The notes below the pieces were generated by a model. It was given only the letters and a program-made list of their open reading frames with translations. It was not told the origin of the DNA and searched no databases. Shown in pieces: positions 33,945 to 43,093 of a DNA stretch of 47,653 nucleotides; position 1 is the stretch's first letter; every line of letters begins with the position of its first letter. Made by a program: the position numbers and the translations under genes. The DNA comes from Candidatus Hydrogenedens sp. (GTDB taxonomy: Bacteria > Hydrogenedentota > Hydrogenedentia > Hydrogenedentales > Hydrogenedentaceae): the NCBI GenBank assembly GCA_035361075.1, contig DAOSBX010000026.1, positions 602 to 48,254 on the forward strand, written 5' to 3'.

Positions 33945-34472
33945 GTGAGAATTCCGATTATTACAAAAAAAACAAAACACATTGCGGGCTTTACTCTTCT
34001 CGAATTAGTGGTTGTTGTGGCTCTACTTTCTGTATTAACAGGATTAGTCATCCCTGTCTATAACCGTGCTATGTTTTCCCTACGTATCCGCAACACTACA
34101 CAGGACATCACATCACTTATCAGATATGCTCAGGAAAAAGCGATTGCTGAATCCCGTGAATTTCGTGTATTAATTGACGAAGACAAAGGCACCTTTCGTC
34201 TCATGCGATTGAAAAGCCAGTCCATAGAGGGAGACAAAGAATTTGAACCTGTTGCACCTGCTGATGGCGGTGAGGCGCTTCAACTTCCAGAAACCATGAC
34301 CATTTCACGGATTACTGCTGGGAAAGACCGTGCCACTGGGTTACATTATATCTCCTGTTTTCCAAATGGTGCGTCTGACCACGGACAACTTGTAATCGAA
34401 ACAAATGGCAGTCGGAAACAGAGAATTTCAATAAAATGGACTGGTGCCTTGGGGAGGTTTGAGATTAAATGA
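33945..34472 (+). CDS. gspH: T2SS minor pseudopilin GspH-like
   Basis: 175 aa, starting at GTG 33945 after AAGAAAGA. The leader (15 residues, ending HIAG) precedes FTLLELVVVVALLSVLTGLV, with Glu5. RNTTQDITSLIRYAQEKAIA is typical of GspH. It is a minor pilin expected near the pseudopilus tip. It overlaps gspI by 4 bp (ATGA). Confidence 0.85.
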   Translation: MRIPIITKKTKHIAGFTLLELVVVVALLSVLTGLVIPVYNRAMFSLRIRNTTQDITSLIRYAQEKAIAESREFRVLIDEDKGTFRLMRLKSQSIEGDKEFEPVAPADGGEALQLPETMTISRITAGKDRATGLHYISCFPNGASDHGQLVIETNGSRKQRISIKWTGALGRFEIK

Positions 34473-34933
34473 ACCGAAAACAATCTAAATATGGATATAT
34501 ATTATTCGAAGCGGTTTTCTCTATGGCTTTATTAAGCATCGCAGGGTTAACCTTCCAGTCCGCTTTGCATCAGGCAATCCTGACCCGAGGTCAGGCAAAT
34601 GACTATACTATTGCACGTTTTTTATTAGAACGGGTCAACGCCGAGATAGAACTTCAACCACAATTTGAAGAGACAGAAAAGAGCGGACAATTCCCACCAC
34701 CATATAATCGTTTTACTTACGAATGGAAAATCAGTAAACTATCAATACCCAAGCCAAGTCTACCCTCAAAATTACCACCCGACCTTCGTGAAAATTTAGA
34801 AAAGATGTTCCGTGATTACATGGCGAAAGTGGATATCTGGATTCGCTGGCAGAGAGCTGGAATGAATTTTGAAGTACATGCACAAAACTTGTTTCAACCC
34901 GAAAAGTTATGGCTTCCTGAAGAACAACAATGA
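34469..34933 (+). CDS. gspI: T2SS minor pseudopilin GspI-like
   Basis: 154 aa. Leader MNRKQSKYG is followed by YILFEAVFSMALLSIAGLTF; the mature N-terminal residue would be Tyr rather than the usual Phe or Met, but Glu5 is kept. The body is short and lacks strong signatures, so the GspI call rests on length and on its place between gspH and gspJ. It is linked by 4-bp ATGA overlaps on both sides. Confidence 0.7.
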   Translation: MNRKQSKYGYILFEAVFSMALLSIAGLTFQSALHQAILTRGQANDYTIARFLLERVNAEIELQPQFEETEKSGQFPPPYNRFTYEWKISKLSIPKPSLPSKLPPDLRENLEKMFRDYMAKVDIWIRWQRAGMNFEVHAQNLFQPEKLWLPEEQQ

Positions 34934-35676
34934 GAAAAACCAGTTTAAGACACAAATATTTAAACAAACACGGTTTTACCTTAATGGAACTATTAGTCGC
35001 TTCCACACTGCTAAGCATCGTATTATCCTCTGTTTATGTGTTATTTCATTCATCTATACGTACATGGAAACAATTAGAATCGGGGGTCAATCCATATCAG
35101 GACGCAAGGCTTGTTATGAACTTAATCGCACGTGATATTAACAATGTTGTTGCCTCAGCAGGACACTTAGTTGAAGGAGATGACCACCAGTTTGTTCTGT
35201 TCTCTATCACTGAACCATTTAATAAAGACACTGGAGAAGGTGGCCATCTCATGCAAATTGAATATTCATATAACCGCTCTCAAAAACGGATTGAACGGGA
35301 AGAAGCATTGGTGGAAACTGCACTTCCGAAATTTCCCCCAGCAAACCGTGAAATTGACCGTTCTCGGATTCGCATTACCAAAAAGAAAAAAGTGACTATT
35401 GCCGAGGGAGTTCGCAATTTCGAGGTTGCTTATTTATGGGTACCGTATGACGATAAACGAAACTTAAAAGAGCCTCCAAAAAAGGTAGAAATTGTCAAAG
35501 CAGAAAAACACAAACTATGCTGGTGGCTACCTCAAGGAATAGAGATAAAAATGACCATTGACGACCCTGACCAGCCTGAAAACAAAATTGAATTTAGAGA
35601 GGTTTTTCCTATTCGTGCACCTTCTGCACATCTGACCCAAAAACAATTAGATGAATTATTAAAGGATAAAGTATGA
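34930..35676 (+). CDS. gspJ: T2SS minor pseudopilin GspJ
   Basis: 248 aa. The long leader ending KHG precedes FTLMELLVASTLLSIVLSSV, with Glu5. The body (SIRTWKQLESGVNPYQDARL, MNLIARDINNVV, then FEVAYLWVPYDD and GIEIKMTIDDPDQPE) matches the GspJ pattern. GspJ forms the tip trimer with GspI and GspK. It overlaps gspI and gspK by 4 bp each. Confidence 0.85.
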   Translation: MRKTSLRHKYLNKHGFTLMELLVASTLLSIVLSSVYVLFHSSIRTWKQLESGVNPYQDARLVMNLIARDINNVVASAGHLVEGDDHQFVLFSITEPFNKDTGEGGHLMQIEYSYNRSQKRIEREEALVETALPKFPPANREIDRSRIRITKKKKVTIAEGVRNFEVAYLWVPYDDKRNLKEPPKKVEIVKAEKHKLCWWLPQGIEIKMTIDDPDQPENKIEFREVFPIRAPSAHLTQKQLDELLKDKV

Positions 35677-36611
35677 GGAAATCAGGATTTATACTCGTCT
35701 CTATCCTTTGGGTGATTACCTTACTAAGTTTCGTTATTTTAGGTTTTGGCAAACGTGTAACATTAGACCGACGTGCCTCCGCATATAGTTTAGATGTCAG
35801 CGAAGCACGTCTACTGGCTCATTCAGCCGTCCAACGAGGCATTATTGAACTCCGAAATAAAGCCATTATCGATGTCGCAGAAGCAGAAGAGAAAGGTGGG
35901 GGGACACATCTTGGTCAACCATGGGCACAGCCAAAAAGTTTAATTAAAGACCTTCACATATTAGATTGGGGTGAAAACCGAAGTGAAGATGATGTGTTTT
36001 ATATCATAACTGATGAGGAGAGTAAAATTAATTTAAACTCTACCGCAAAGGAAATACTTGAAGAGGTTCAGGGGATTAATCGTGGTGTTATCCGCCAAAT
36101 TATAAAGCGGAGAACAGAATCGGTGCACCAAGATGAAGGGATAAGCCCGTTTCAAGTGGAAGAAGAATTGCGATACCTACGGGGTGTAAAAGATGAAGAC
36201 TGGTTTGGAACGTCGAAAACCCCCGGATTAAAAGATATGTTCACAGTCCATGGCTCTGGAAGGATCAATTTGAACACGGCTTCAGAGAAGGTATTAAAAT
36301 GTATTCCAAAATTAGGTGACCGTGCAATAGAGACAATATTAAATTATCGTGCTGGTGCCGATGGAACATTAGGTACAGGTGACGACAAAGGCTTTCGTTC
36401 CGTTCAGGAAGTCATGGACGTAACAGGATTAGCAGGAGACCCTATCGAGGCTATTAAGCAATATTGCACCTTTTACTCTTCTTGTTTTAGGATTAAAGGA
36501 TATGCGACCCTAAGAAATGGTAAAATACGAGTTGCCTGTACCGCTATTGTTTATATTGAATCAACAAATGCAAGCCTGATTCGCTGGCAGGAGGAGACAT
36601 TTGGAATATAA
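35673..36611 (+). CDS. gspK: T2SS tip pseudopilin GspK
   Basis: 312 aa. Short leader MRKSG, then FILVSILWVITLLSFVILGF, without Glu5, as is normal for the tip protein GspK. The large alpha domain carries two helix-hairpin-helix-like segments: INLNSTAKEILEEVQGINRG and INLNTASEKVLKCIPKLGDR. GspK caps the pseudopilus. Its last 11 bp overlap the TTG start of the next gene. Confidence 0.88.
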   Translation: MRKSGFILVSILWVITLLSFVILGFGKRVTLDRRASAYSLDVSEARLLAHSAVQRGIIELRNKAIIDVAEAEEKGGGTHLGQPWAQPKSLIKDLHILDWGENRSEDDVFYIITDEESKINLNSTAKEILEEVQGINRGVIRQIIKRRTESVHQDEGISPFQVEEELRYLRGVKDEDWFGTSKTPGLKDMFTVHGSGRINLNTASEKVLKCIPKLGDRAIETILNYRAGADGTLGTGDDKGFRSVQEVMDVTGLAGDPIEAIKQYCTFYSSCFRIKGYATLRNGKIRVACTAIVYIESTNASLIRWQEETFGI

Positions 36612-38211
36612 AGGAAACAAATATCTATTTATAACCATTGAAGGGGATTACTACTCCTTACTTCGTGTTCAGAAAACACGAAAAGACTGGGAATTCATTC
36701 ATTATGAGACAAATTTCAATCCCTCACAAGGAACTCCAACGCATCCTCTCTCCCAGCTAAAACAGAAAGCAATAGATAACAAATGGCTACAAGATTCATG
36801 CTATTTAGTCTTACCAAGACACGAAATTACATCTCGAATTGTAACTTTCCCTTCACAAAACATCGATGAAATTAAAAATATGGTTGCACTCAGTGCAGAA
36901 GAGTATGTGCCGTACTCTTCCGACGAAATTCAGACTTCACAAATGATACTCGAACAACTCCCTAATGATGAGAGCAAAGTGTTTATCGCCATTGCTCACC
37001 GCGACCTAATCGATGAAAAAATAAACATATTAAGAGAGATTGGTTTAGAACCTCTGGGCATTCTTGTGAGCACAGGATTAATTGCAGATACAGCAATACC
37101 TCTGGCCAAAGACAAATTGCATACTGGGAATATTGGTATTGTCCATCTCGCCCTTGGCGGAATAGAATTTGCCATATTCCATAATAATCGGCTACAGTTT
37201 TCGAGGGGAGTTCGGACAACTTGGGAATTAAGGGAGCATAAAGAAACCACAACCATTCCTGAGAAAAAAGACGAAGATATTGTATTAGACCCCTTCCGCA
37301 TCCACTCTGAGCCATTGGTAGAGCATTCTCAACAAACTACAAAAGCACAGAGCGAGTTAGCCACAGATTTAACCCAAGAGATTGTTCGCGAAATAAGAAC
37401 ATCGGTTAATACTTACCAACAAGAAACGGAATCCGAGTTTACAATCAATAAAATCTATATTAGTGCGGATTTTCCAGTTCCTCAACACTTAAAAGATGAA
37501 CTACAAAAGTTTTTGGATATCCCTTGTGTTCTAATTAGCCCAGAACACATAACAGGATGTTCATGGAAAACAGAATGGGCACCTCCTATTTCTGCACCCC
37601 TTGTGGGGGTAGCCCTGTCTTTATTCGACAACAAGCCCACCCCCCTAAATCTTCTTCCTGAAAAATTACTAATTACACAAAAAGTAAGAGAGATTGCAAA
37701 GCACATCAAACGTCTTGCAGTACTTGGGATTGTCCTCATTTTGTCGCTTGTGGGCTTATTTGCACAAAGCGTCTATCAACGACAAAAACTTATTCATGAA
37801 CTGCAACGACAGGTGGCAGAGATTGAATCCAACGCACGTGGTGTAGCGGAAAAACGACAACAACTGCAAATTTTACGGCGTGAAGTGGCAAAAAACGGTT
37901 CGGCATTGGACTGCCTTTCACGGATTACCGCATCAACGCCACCTCGTGTAAATATGAATATGTATAGTTATCGTAGAAATGAAGGGATTAACATCTGGGG
38001 TAGAGCCAAATCCGTAGATGATGTTCATGCATTTGCAGAAAATCTCCGACGACAAGCCATTTCAAGTTCATTAAGCGCCTTCCAGCAGGCAAGAAGTGTT
38101 TACGAACAGCAAACTCGCGAACAAAATGAAGTCATTTTTGATTACCAGATTTCAATACCATTCAGTGAAGAGGAAGAATCGCGTGGAGCAGATACTGCTA
38201 CAAATCCATAA
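36601..38211 (+). CDS. GspL-like assembly protein (PilM-type actin fold fused to a PilN-type domain)
   Basis: 536 aa. The start is TTG at 36601, supported by GGAGGAG about 5 bases upstream; no better ATG is in place. Residues about 5-350 look like the actin-fold cytoplasmic domain of PilM/GspL (MVALSAEEYVPYSSDEIQTS, GLEPLGILVSTGLIADTAIP, IGIVHLALGGIEFAIFHNNR). A membrane helix at about 380-396 (LAVLGIVLILSLVGLFAQSV) leads into a periplasmic coiled coil and ferredoxin-like PilN/GspL C-terminus. In T2SS this protein links the secretion ATPase to the inner-membrane platform. It overlaps gspK by 11 bp and the next gene by 29 bp. Confidence 0.8.
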   Translation: MEYKGNKYLFITIEGDYYSLLRVQKTRKDWEFIHYETNFNPSQGTPTHPLSQLKQKAIDNKWLQDSCYLVLPRHEITSRIVTFPSQNIDEIKNMVALSAEEYVPYSSDEIQTSQMILEQLPNDESKVFIAIAHRDLIDEKINILREIGLEPLGILVSTGLIADTAIPLAKDKLHTGNIGIVHLALGGIEFAIFHNNRLQFSRGVRTTWELREHKETTTIPEKKDEDIVLDPFRIHSEPLVEHSQQTTKAQSELATDLTQEIVREIRTSVNTYQQETESEFTINKIYISADFPVPQHLKDELQKFLDIPCVLISPEHITGCSWKTEWAPPISAPLVGVALSLFDNKPTPLNLLPEKLLITQKVREIAKHIKRLAVLGIVLILSLVGLFAQSVYQRQKLIHELQRQVAEIESNARGVAEKRQQLQILRREVAKNGSALDCLSRITASTPPRVNMNMYSYRRNEGINIWGRAKSVDDVHAFAENLRRQAISSSLSAFQQARSVYEQQTREQNEVIFDYQISIPFSEEEESRGADTATNP

Positions 38212-39235
38212 TGTCTGGAAACGGTTTTCCCAGCGTGAACAATTGCTCATAGTGGGTACCGTTATTGTTGTTATCCTTTTCACAGTAAACATTATTTACC
38301 GCTCTACCATAAACTATATTGACGAATTAGAGAACACAATTGATAAGTTACAACAAGACTTGCTCAATTATACACACCAGTTAGCAGTAAAACAGACCGT
38401 CGAAACAGAATACGCTCAGGTAGCACGCCAGCATTCGAGCAAATGGACTGAGGCTGAAATCCATGACCGACTACGACAGGAACTCTATCGCCTCGCTCAA
38501 AAATATCCTCCAGAATTAAACGAAGAAGGAATCCCCATCAAGACAACCACCTCTACTGGTTCACTGGTAGAAATCCCATCTCTTCAACAAGGTATTTTAA
38601 GAACTACAGATAAAAATTACCGTGAATATACCATCAACTTAAAACTTCCTGCCTCCGATTTTACCTCGCTTATCTCATTTTTACAAAGACTGCAAAGTAG
38701 CCCACAATCACTACGTATAGATAATATTGATTTGCGGAGACATCCTTTAGAAGAAAAAGTGAGTGCAGATATGGATATTACACGGATTATCACCGCAGGA
38801 ATGAGCGGTGATATAACTACCACTTCCGATACTATTGAACTCAGCCTTGACCCAGTTGATTGGAACTGCTCTGGTGGCTCTCTCACTCCACAACAGGACG
38901 CTGAGAAAAAAACCACATGCCTCATTGCAGAGGCATCCCAAGACACCATGGAACTGGCATTTGTTCGCTCTTTTAAACCTGGAGAGAAATGGCTACTCGA
39001 AATAGATATTGCAGTAAAAGGAAACGCCTGGCTCACTCTTTCCTCTCCTGACAATATAACTTTTGATGGTAAAGAAACATTAAAAAATGATGGCAAAAAA
39101 TATCACTATAAAATAAGCATGACCTTGCCTAAAATTAAAAATGATAGAATACGGATTCGGATTCCCCATCTTATTGTAAAAGGAAATGGCAGTAAAATTT
39201 ATATCTATAACGGAAAAATAACGAAAGTAGGATGA
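38183..39235 (+). CDS. GspM/PilO-like inner-membrane assembly protein
   Basis: 350 aa from GTG 38183, which has GAGGAAG in front. A longer frame from 38096 would overlap the previous gene by 116 bp and is less likely. One membrane helix (REQLLIVGTVIVVILFTVNI) is followed by a coiled coil (YIDELENTIDKLQQDLLN) and a ferredoxin-like region (INLKLPASDFTSLISFLQRL), as in GspM/PilO. The C-terminal about 120 residues (after LELSLDPVDWNCSGG) form an extra beta-rich domain not usual for GspM, perhaps a jelly-roll-like module. Partner of the GspL-like protein by position and overlap. Confidence 0.75.
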   Translation: MEQILLQIHNVWKRFSQREQLLIVGTVIVVILFTVNIIYRSTINYIDELENTIDKLQQDLLNYTHQLAVKQTVETEYAQVARQHSSKWTEAEIHDRLRQELYRLAQKYPPELNEEGIPIKTTTSTGSLVEIPSLQQGILRTTDKNYREYTINLKLPASDFTSLISFLQRLQSSPQSLRIDNIDLRRHPLEEKVSADMDITRIITAGMSGDITTTSDTIELSLDPVDWNCSGGSLTPQQDAEKKTTCLIAEASQDTMELAFVRSFKPGEKWLLEIDIAVKGNAWLTLSSPDNITFDGKETLKNDGKKYHYKISMTLPKIKNDRIRIRIPHLIVKGNGSKIYIYNGKITKVG

Positions 39236-39753
39236 TGAAGATAACAGATAAAAAACGTATCTGGAATTGGATTGAAATCAGTATATGTATTTTAACCCTT
39301 TTCGTTATTTCTCAGATAGTATTAAATTTTCTTTTCGACCCCACAGAAACCCGTAGACAATCCCTTACACGCGATTTAGAAACAATACCTACAACAAGTC
39401 GCACATCAGATATGTCTACCACAGATATCGATACGTGGGGACAGACTATCATTGATAAAAAAGATTTATGGAAACCATTGGTTCCACCTCCACCACCTCC
39501 ACCACCTCCACCCCCACCACCTCCAAAGAAGCCTGATATATCGCAAATATTACAGGGGGTCAAAGCATCTCGACAACAAATCGGACAAAAAATAAAAATA
39601 TTTACTCCCGAAGAACCGAGAGGAATCCTCGTAGGTGTTGGCGATGTTGTCAAAGGTTGTAAGGTGCAATCTTTTGACCGCAACACCGTAACATTTGTCT
39701 TTTTCTGGGAAGAAGGAAAGGAAGAAATTCCATATACAATAAATCGTGAATAA
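39232..39753 (+). CDS. GspC/PilP-like protein with polyproline linker
   Basis: 173 aa. One membrane helix (residues about 14-34), a linker containing 14 consecutive prolines, and a C-terminal HR/PilP-like domain (RGILVGVGDVVKGCKVQSFD, then NTVTFVFFWEEGKEEIPYTI). GspC joins the inner-membrane platform to the N0 domain of the secretin, and the position just before gspD fits. A PDZ or coiled-coil domain, often found at the end of GspC, is missing, which makes it resemble PilP in size. Overlaps the previous gene by 4 bp. Confidence 0.75.
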   Translation: MMKITDKKRIWNWIEISICILTLFVISQIVLNFLFDPTETRRQSLTRDLETIPTTSRTSDMSTTDIDTWGQTIIDKKDLWKPLVPPPPPPPPPPPPPPKKPDISQILQGVKASRQQIGQKIKIFTPEEPRGILVGVGDVVKGCKVQSFDRNTVTFVFFWEEGKEEIPYTINRE

Positions 39754-39838
39754 TCCTGTCTTGTTTAATCACATGAAGTCAATGTATGATACATACGAAA
39801 GAAAAAATATATGAAACTGTGAAGCAAGGTTAAAAGAT

Positions 39839-42800
39839 ATGAAACCAACACAAATCAATGTTGTTTCTGAACCAAAAAAGAATACCCATTATTACAAACC
39901 ACTTAAAATGATTTTTCACCATCTGTTCTGTTTTATCATGATATTATTAATGATAGTCCCACCTGCAGTGCCTCAGGGACAATCGCCAACAAGCCCTGTA
40001 TCTCGTCCATCCACAAGAAGTTCAAAAACACCTTCTTCCTCTGTTCGTGGGCAAGGAACACGATTCAAACTAAATGACCAATCATCCTCCTTTGGTGGGG
40101 GAATGCAACAACAAGAGCCACTATTACGGAGTAGAAGTACTACAAAAACAGAAGAACAAAAAAAACCAGAAGGCAAAAAAGAAACAACCGAAAAAAAACC
40201 ATCTGAAGAAGAAACATCATCCACTGAAAAACAGCCTTCTAGAACAAGGACAATTACACGACAATCTAACACACCACAAGAGACGGTAAAAACTCAGACG
40301 CCTACAGCCCCAGCGATGCCTACCGCAGGGGGAACAACAGGAATCGCAGGACAGACACCACCAGGACCAAGAATGCCATCTATGATTTCAGGTGGAGGAA
40401 CTACTGCAACAGGTGTAGGCCAAGTAGGAACAGCCCCAGGATTTAAAGGATTATTATCAGGCATTGGTAAAGCATTAGGCACCCAACCAGGTACCACAGC
40501 AGGTCAAGGCTTCTTCGATATACTATTTAGCCGAAAATTGGAATATAGCGAGCTACCAGATGAAGGTGAACCATTAACATTACCAGGACCTATGACCGCA
40601 GGCGAATTTTTAGAAGCCATTCACCTCGCAACAAATTGGAACATCATTGTATCCGAATCAGCAAAAGATGTCCAGATGAATTTCTGGCTCGTTGAGAAAA
40701 AACCAAAAGAAGCTTTGGAAGTCCTGAAATTCCATGACCTTTTCTATGACTATGATAAAAATACCAATTTCTTAAGAGTTTATACAAAAGAAGAATGGTT
40801 ATTAAAAAATTTCGGCGACCTAAAACCACATGAATTTAAAATCAAACATGCAGATGTTTCATACATGGAAGCTATCCTCTCATCGCTCCTCTCAGGCATA
40901 GGCAAAATGATAACCGACACACGAACAGGAATTATCTATGTATGGGACATTGATGACAATCTAAAACAGATGGAAAAAACTGTCCAAGAATTAGACATTC
41001 CACTGGAAAAGAAAATGTTTACAATCAAGCATGCGGAGGTTGCTGATGTCGAATCAGTCTTATCTTCTATGTTATCTCCGAACGGCAGTCTCTTAGTGGA
41101 CACAAGAAGTGGACAAATTTTCGTGTGGGATATCCCAACTTCATTGCAAAAAATGGACGATGTGGTAGCTCGCCTCGATATTCCAATGGAAACTCGTACA
41201 TTTGTATCTCAATATGTAAACGTGGAAGATATTGCGGATTCGCTGGAATCGTTAATCTCACAACGCGGGGTCGTTCAGGTTGACCCACGAACAAATACAA
41301 TTATTGTTACCGACTTACCTTCACGATTAGACAGAATTGCCGAATTTATCAAAACATTAGACATAAAACTTGAAACACGCACCTGGGTAATAAAATATGC
41401 AGATATTGACTTTATCGCAGACCAGATTGAAAATTTAGTCCCAGCAGAAATGGGACAAATTGTTGTTGATGATATGACACATCAAATTACTGTGACTGCT
41501 TTACCCAGCCGTATTAATGAGATTGACGAATTAATAAAAACATGGGATATTAAACGGAAGCAAGTGCTAATCGAAGCTTTCATAGTTGAAATGGATACCG
41601 AGGTAGAACGGTCATTAGGTATTAACTGGTCTTACTACGGAACATCAGGTAATGTACCTATTGTCCTCCATGGTGGGTCGGGTGTTAAAGATATTGCCTC
41701 CCCATCAGGAAGCGGAGAGTCTATGAGCGTCGGGCAATTACCTTCAATTATACCTCGTTTTAGCGAATTAACTTTAGATAGTAGTGGTAACATTACCCGC
41801 CAGCAAATACAAACCCTACAGGGCAAACCAGCCATCGACCGATTCCTCGGCAATAACCTCGCAGTGGCACTAAACTACTTAGACCGACAAAATAAAGCAA
41901 CTATCCTCTCCTCACCTCGTGTAGTTGTGCAGGATGGAGAGGAAGCTATCTTTGAAAATGCAACCCGTGTCCCATATATTTCAGGCACTGCAGGCTACCC
42001 TTCCTCATATTACTATCGACAAACAAATACCAATCAGAATCAAAACACAGTTTATAACAATCCATATTATGGTGGTTATCCTTATTATGGTGGTTACTAC
42101 GGTGGATATAATCGTGTCGAATTTATTGATGTCGGAACAATTTTATCCGTAGTGCCACGAATTACCGAAGACAACAACATCCTTTTAGATATTAGCGCAG
42201 AAGATAGCTCCTACAAAGATAAAGAAATCAAAGCGTATGACCAAACCTCAACAGTCCCCGAAAAGACCATTCGCCATGCAGAAACACAACTACGTGTTTA
42301 CACTGGCGAAACAGTAGTTTTAGGTGGGTTAAGACGTAGTCGGAGCTCCAACCTTGTAACGAAAACTCCCTTACTCGGTGATATACCTTTATTAGGCAAA
42401 CTCTTCCGTAACCCATCACGAACAGCACGAAATGATAACCTCCTTATATTTATCACCATAACTATTGTTGACGAATTCACACACCCCGAAGCCGAGATGC
42501 TTACTCGTGCGGAAGATAAAATCTCCGAAGATGTCCGTTATGAATCACGGAATATGTGGGGTAAACTCCATGAACAAATGTATCCCGACCGAAAATCAGA
42601 AATACGAATTTCAATCGGTAACAATGGAACTATTTTTATGGGTGGACAAAAAGTTAACCTCAACGAACTGCCCCAGATTCTCGAACAAGAGAAAACTAAA
42701 GGGAAAAAGGCTGTCTTATTAAGAAAAGCATTACGAGCACCAGATGCCCTTGTAAATGATGTAAAATCTATTGCTGAAAAAGCCAACCTGAAAATAGAAT

Positions 42801-42916
42801 ATGACGAAGCAAATGAACCTGTTGTGGCATTACCCAATCCACTTATACCCGATGACAACTCATCCGCTTCTATTCAACCATTAGAACCACAACAAACACC
42901 TGAGGAACAAAAATAA
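39839..42916 (+). CDS. gspD: T2SS outer-membrane secretin GspD
   Basis: 1025 aa. A long N-region precedes the signal peptide hydrophobic core (residues about 24-46). Residues 47-235 are a Ser/Thr/Pro/Gly/Lys low-complexity stretch. An N0-like domain spans about 240-325. Four N1-type repeats follow at about 332-388, 392-450, 453-510 and 514-571 (each with a D-R-G-I-V-D pattern). The secretin beta-barrel region (about 576-880) has LNYLDRQNKATILSSPRVVV, VYTGETVVLGGLRR and TPLLGDIPLLGKLFR. Residues 714-758 are a Tyr/Gly/Asn-rich insertion after NATRVPYISG. A C-terminal extension of about 145 residues may be the S-domain or a pilotin-binding region. Ribosome-binding AAGG precedes the ATG. Confidence 0.93.
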   Translation: MKPTQINVVSEPKKNTHYYKPLKMIFHHLFCFIMILLMIVPPAVPQGQSPTSPVSRPSTRSSKTPSSSVRGQGTRFKLNDQSSSFGGGMQQQEPLLRSRSTTKTEEQKKPEGKKETTEKKPSEEETSSTEKQPSRTRTITRQSNTPQETVKTQTPTAPAMPTAGGTTGIAGQTPPGPRMPSMISGGGTTATGVGQVGTAPGFKGLLSGIGKALGTQPGTTAGQGFFDILFSRKLEYSELPDEGEPLTLPGPMTAGEFLEAIHLATNWNIIVSESAKDVQMNFWLVEKKPKEALEVLKFHDLFYDYDKNTNFLRVYTKEEWLLKNFGDLKPHEFKIKHADVSYMEAILSSLLSGIGKMITDTRTGIIYVWDIDDNLKQMEKTVQELDIPLEKKMFTIKHAEVADVESVLSSMLSPNGSLLVDTRSGQIFVWDIPTSLQKMDDVVARLDIPMETRTFVSQYVNVEDIADSLESLISQRGVVQVDPRTNTIIVTDLPSRLDRIAEFIKTLDIKLETRTWVIKYADIDFIADQIENLVPAEMGQIVVDDMTHQITVTALPSRINEIDELIKTWDIKRKQVLIEAFIVEMDTEVERSLGINWSYYGTSGNVPIVLHGGSGVKDIASPSGSGESMSVGQLPSIIPRFSELTLDSSGNITRQQIQTLQGKPAIDRFLGNNLAVALNYLDRQNKATILSSPRVVVQDGEEAIFENATRVPYISGTAGYPSSYYYRQTNTNQNQNTVYNNPYYGGYPYYGGYYGGYNRVEFIDVGTILSVVPRITEDNNILLDISAEDSSYKDKEIKAYDQTSTVPEKTIRHAETQLRVYTGETVVLGGLRRSRSSNLVTKTPLLGDIPLLGKLFRNPSRTARNDNLLIFITITIVDEFTHPEAEMLTRAEDKISEDVRYESRNMWGKLHEQMYPDRKSEIRISIGNNGTIFMGGQKVNLNELPQILEQEKTKGKKAVLLRKALRAPDALVNDVKSIAEKANLKIEYDEANEPVVALPNPLIPDDNSSASIQPLEPQQTPEEQK

Positions 42917-42920
42917 TCAC

Positions 42921-42938
42921 AAGAGTATCAACACTCTT
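42921..42938 (+). terminator. Hairpin after gspD
   Basis: AAGAGT, loop ATCAAC, ACTCTT, four bases after the gspD stop codon. No T run follows (ATAAAAATC), so it is a candidate terminator or 3' stabilising hairpin of the T2SS operon. Confidence 0.4.
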
Positions 42939-43093
42939 ATAAAAATCAACAATAAATCTTTCCTACGAAATATGTCATTTTCATATTGATACTATTATCT
43001 TACCTATTTTCCCAATTCTAAGCAATAGTTGAAAATGGAAGGGAAAAACAAGTATAAATTATTCCTCAGCAATAAAAAACAGGAGCCATATCC

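Noticed and set aside
38096..38182. Longer start for the GspM-like protein
   Set aside because: It would overlap the previous gene by 116 bp and put a basic stretch before the membrane helix; GTG 38183 has a good ribosome-binding site.
39312..39686. Antisense ORF with a glycine run
   Set aside because: It is the reverse complement of the CCN proline run in the GspC-like gene; no ribosome-binding site or other coding signal supports it.
39973..40272. Antisense ORF of 99 aa in gspD
   Set aside because: Shadow of the low-complexity region of gspD; composition follows from the complementary codons.
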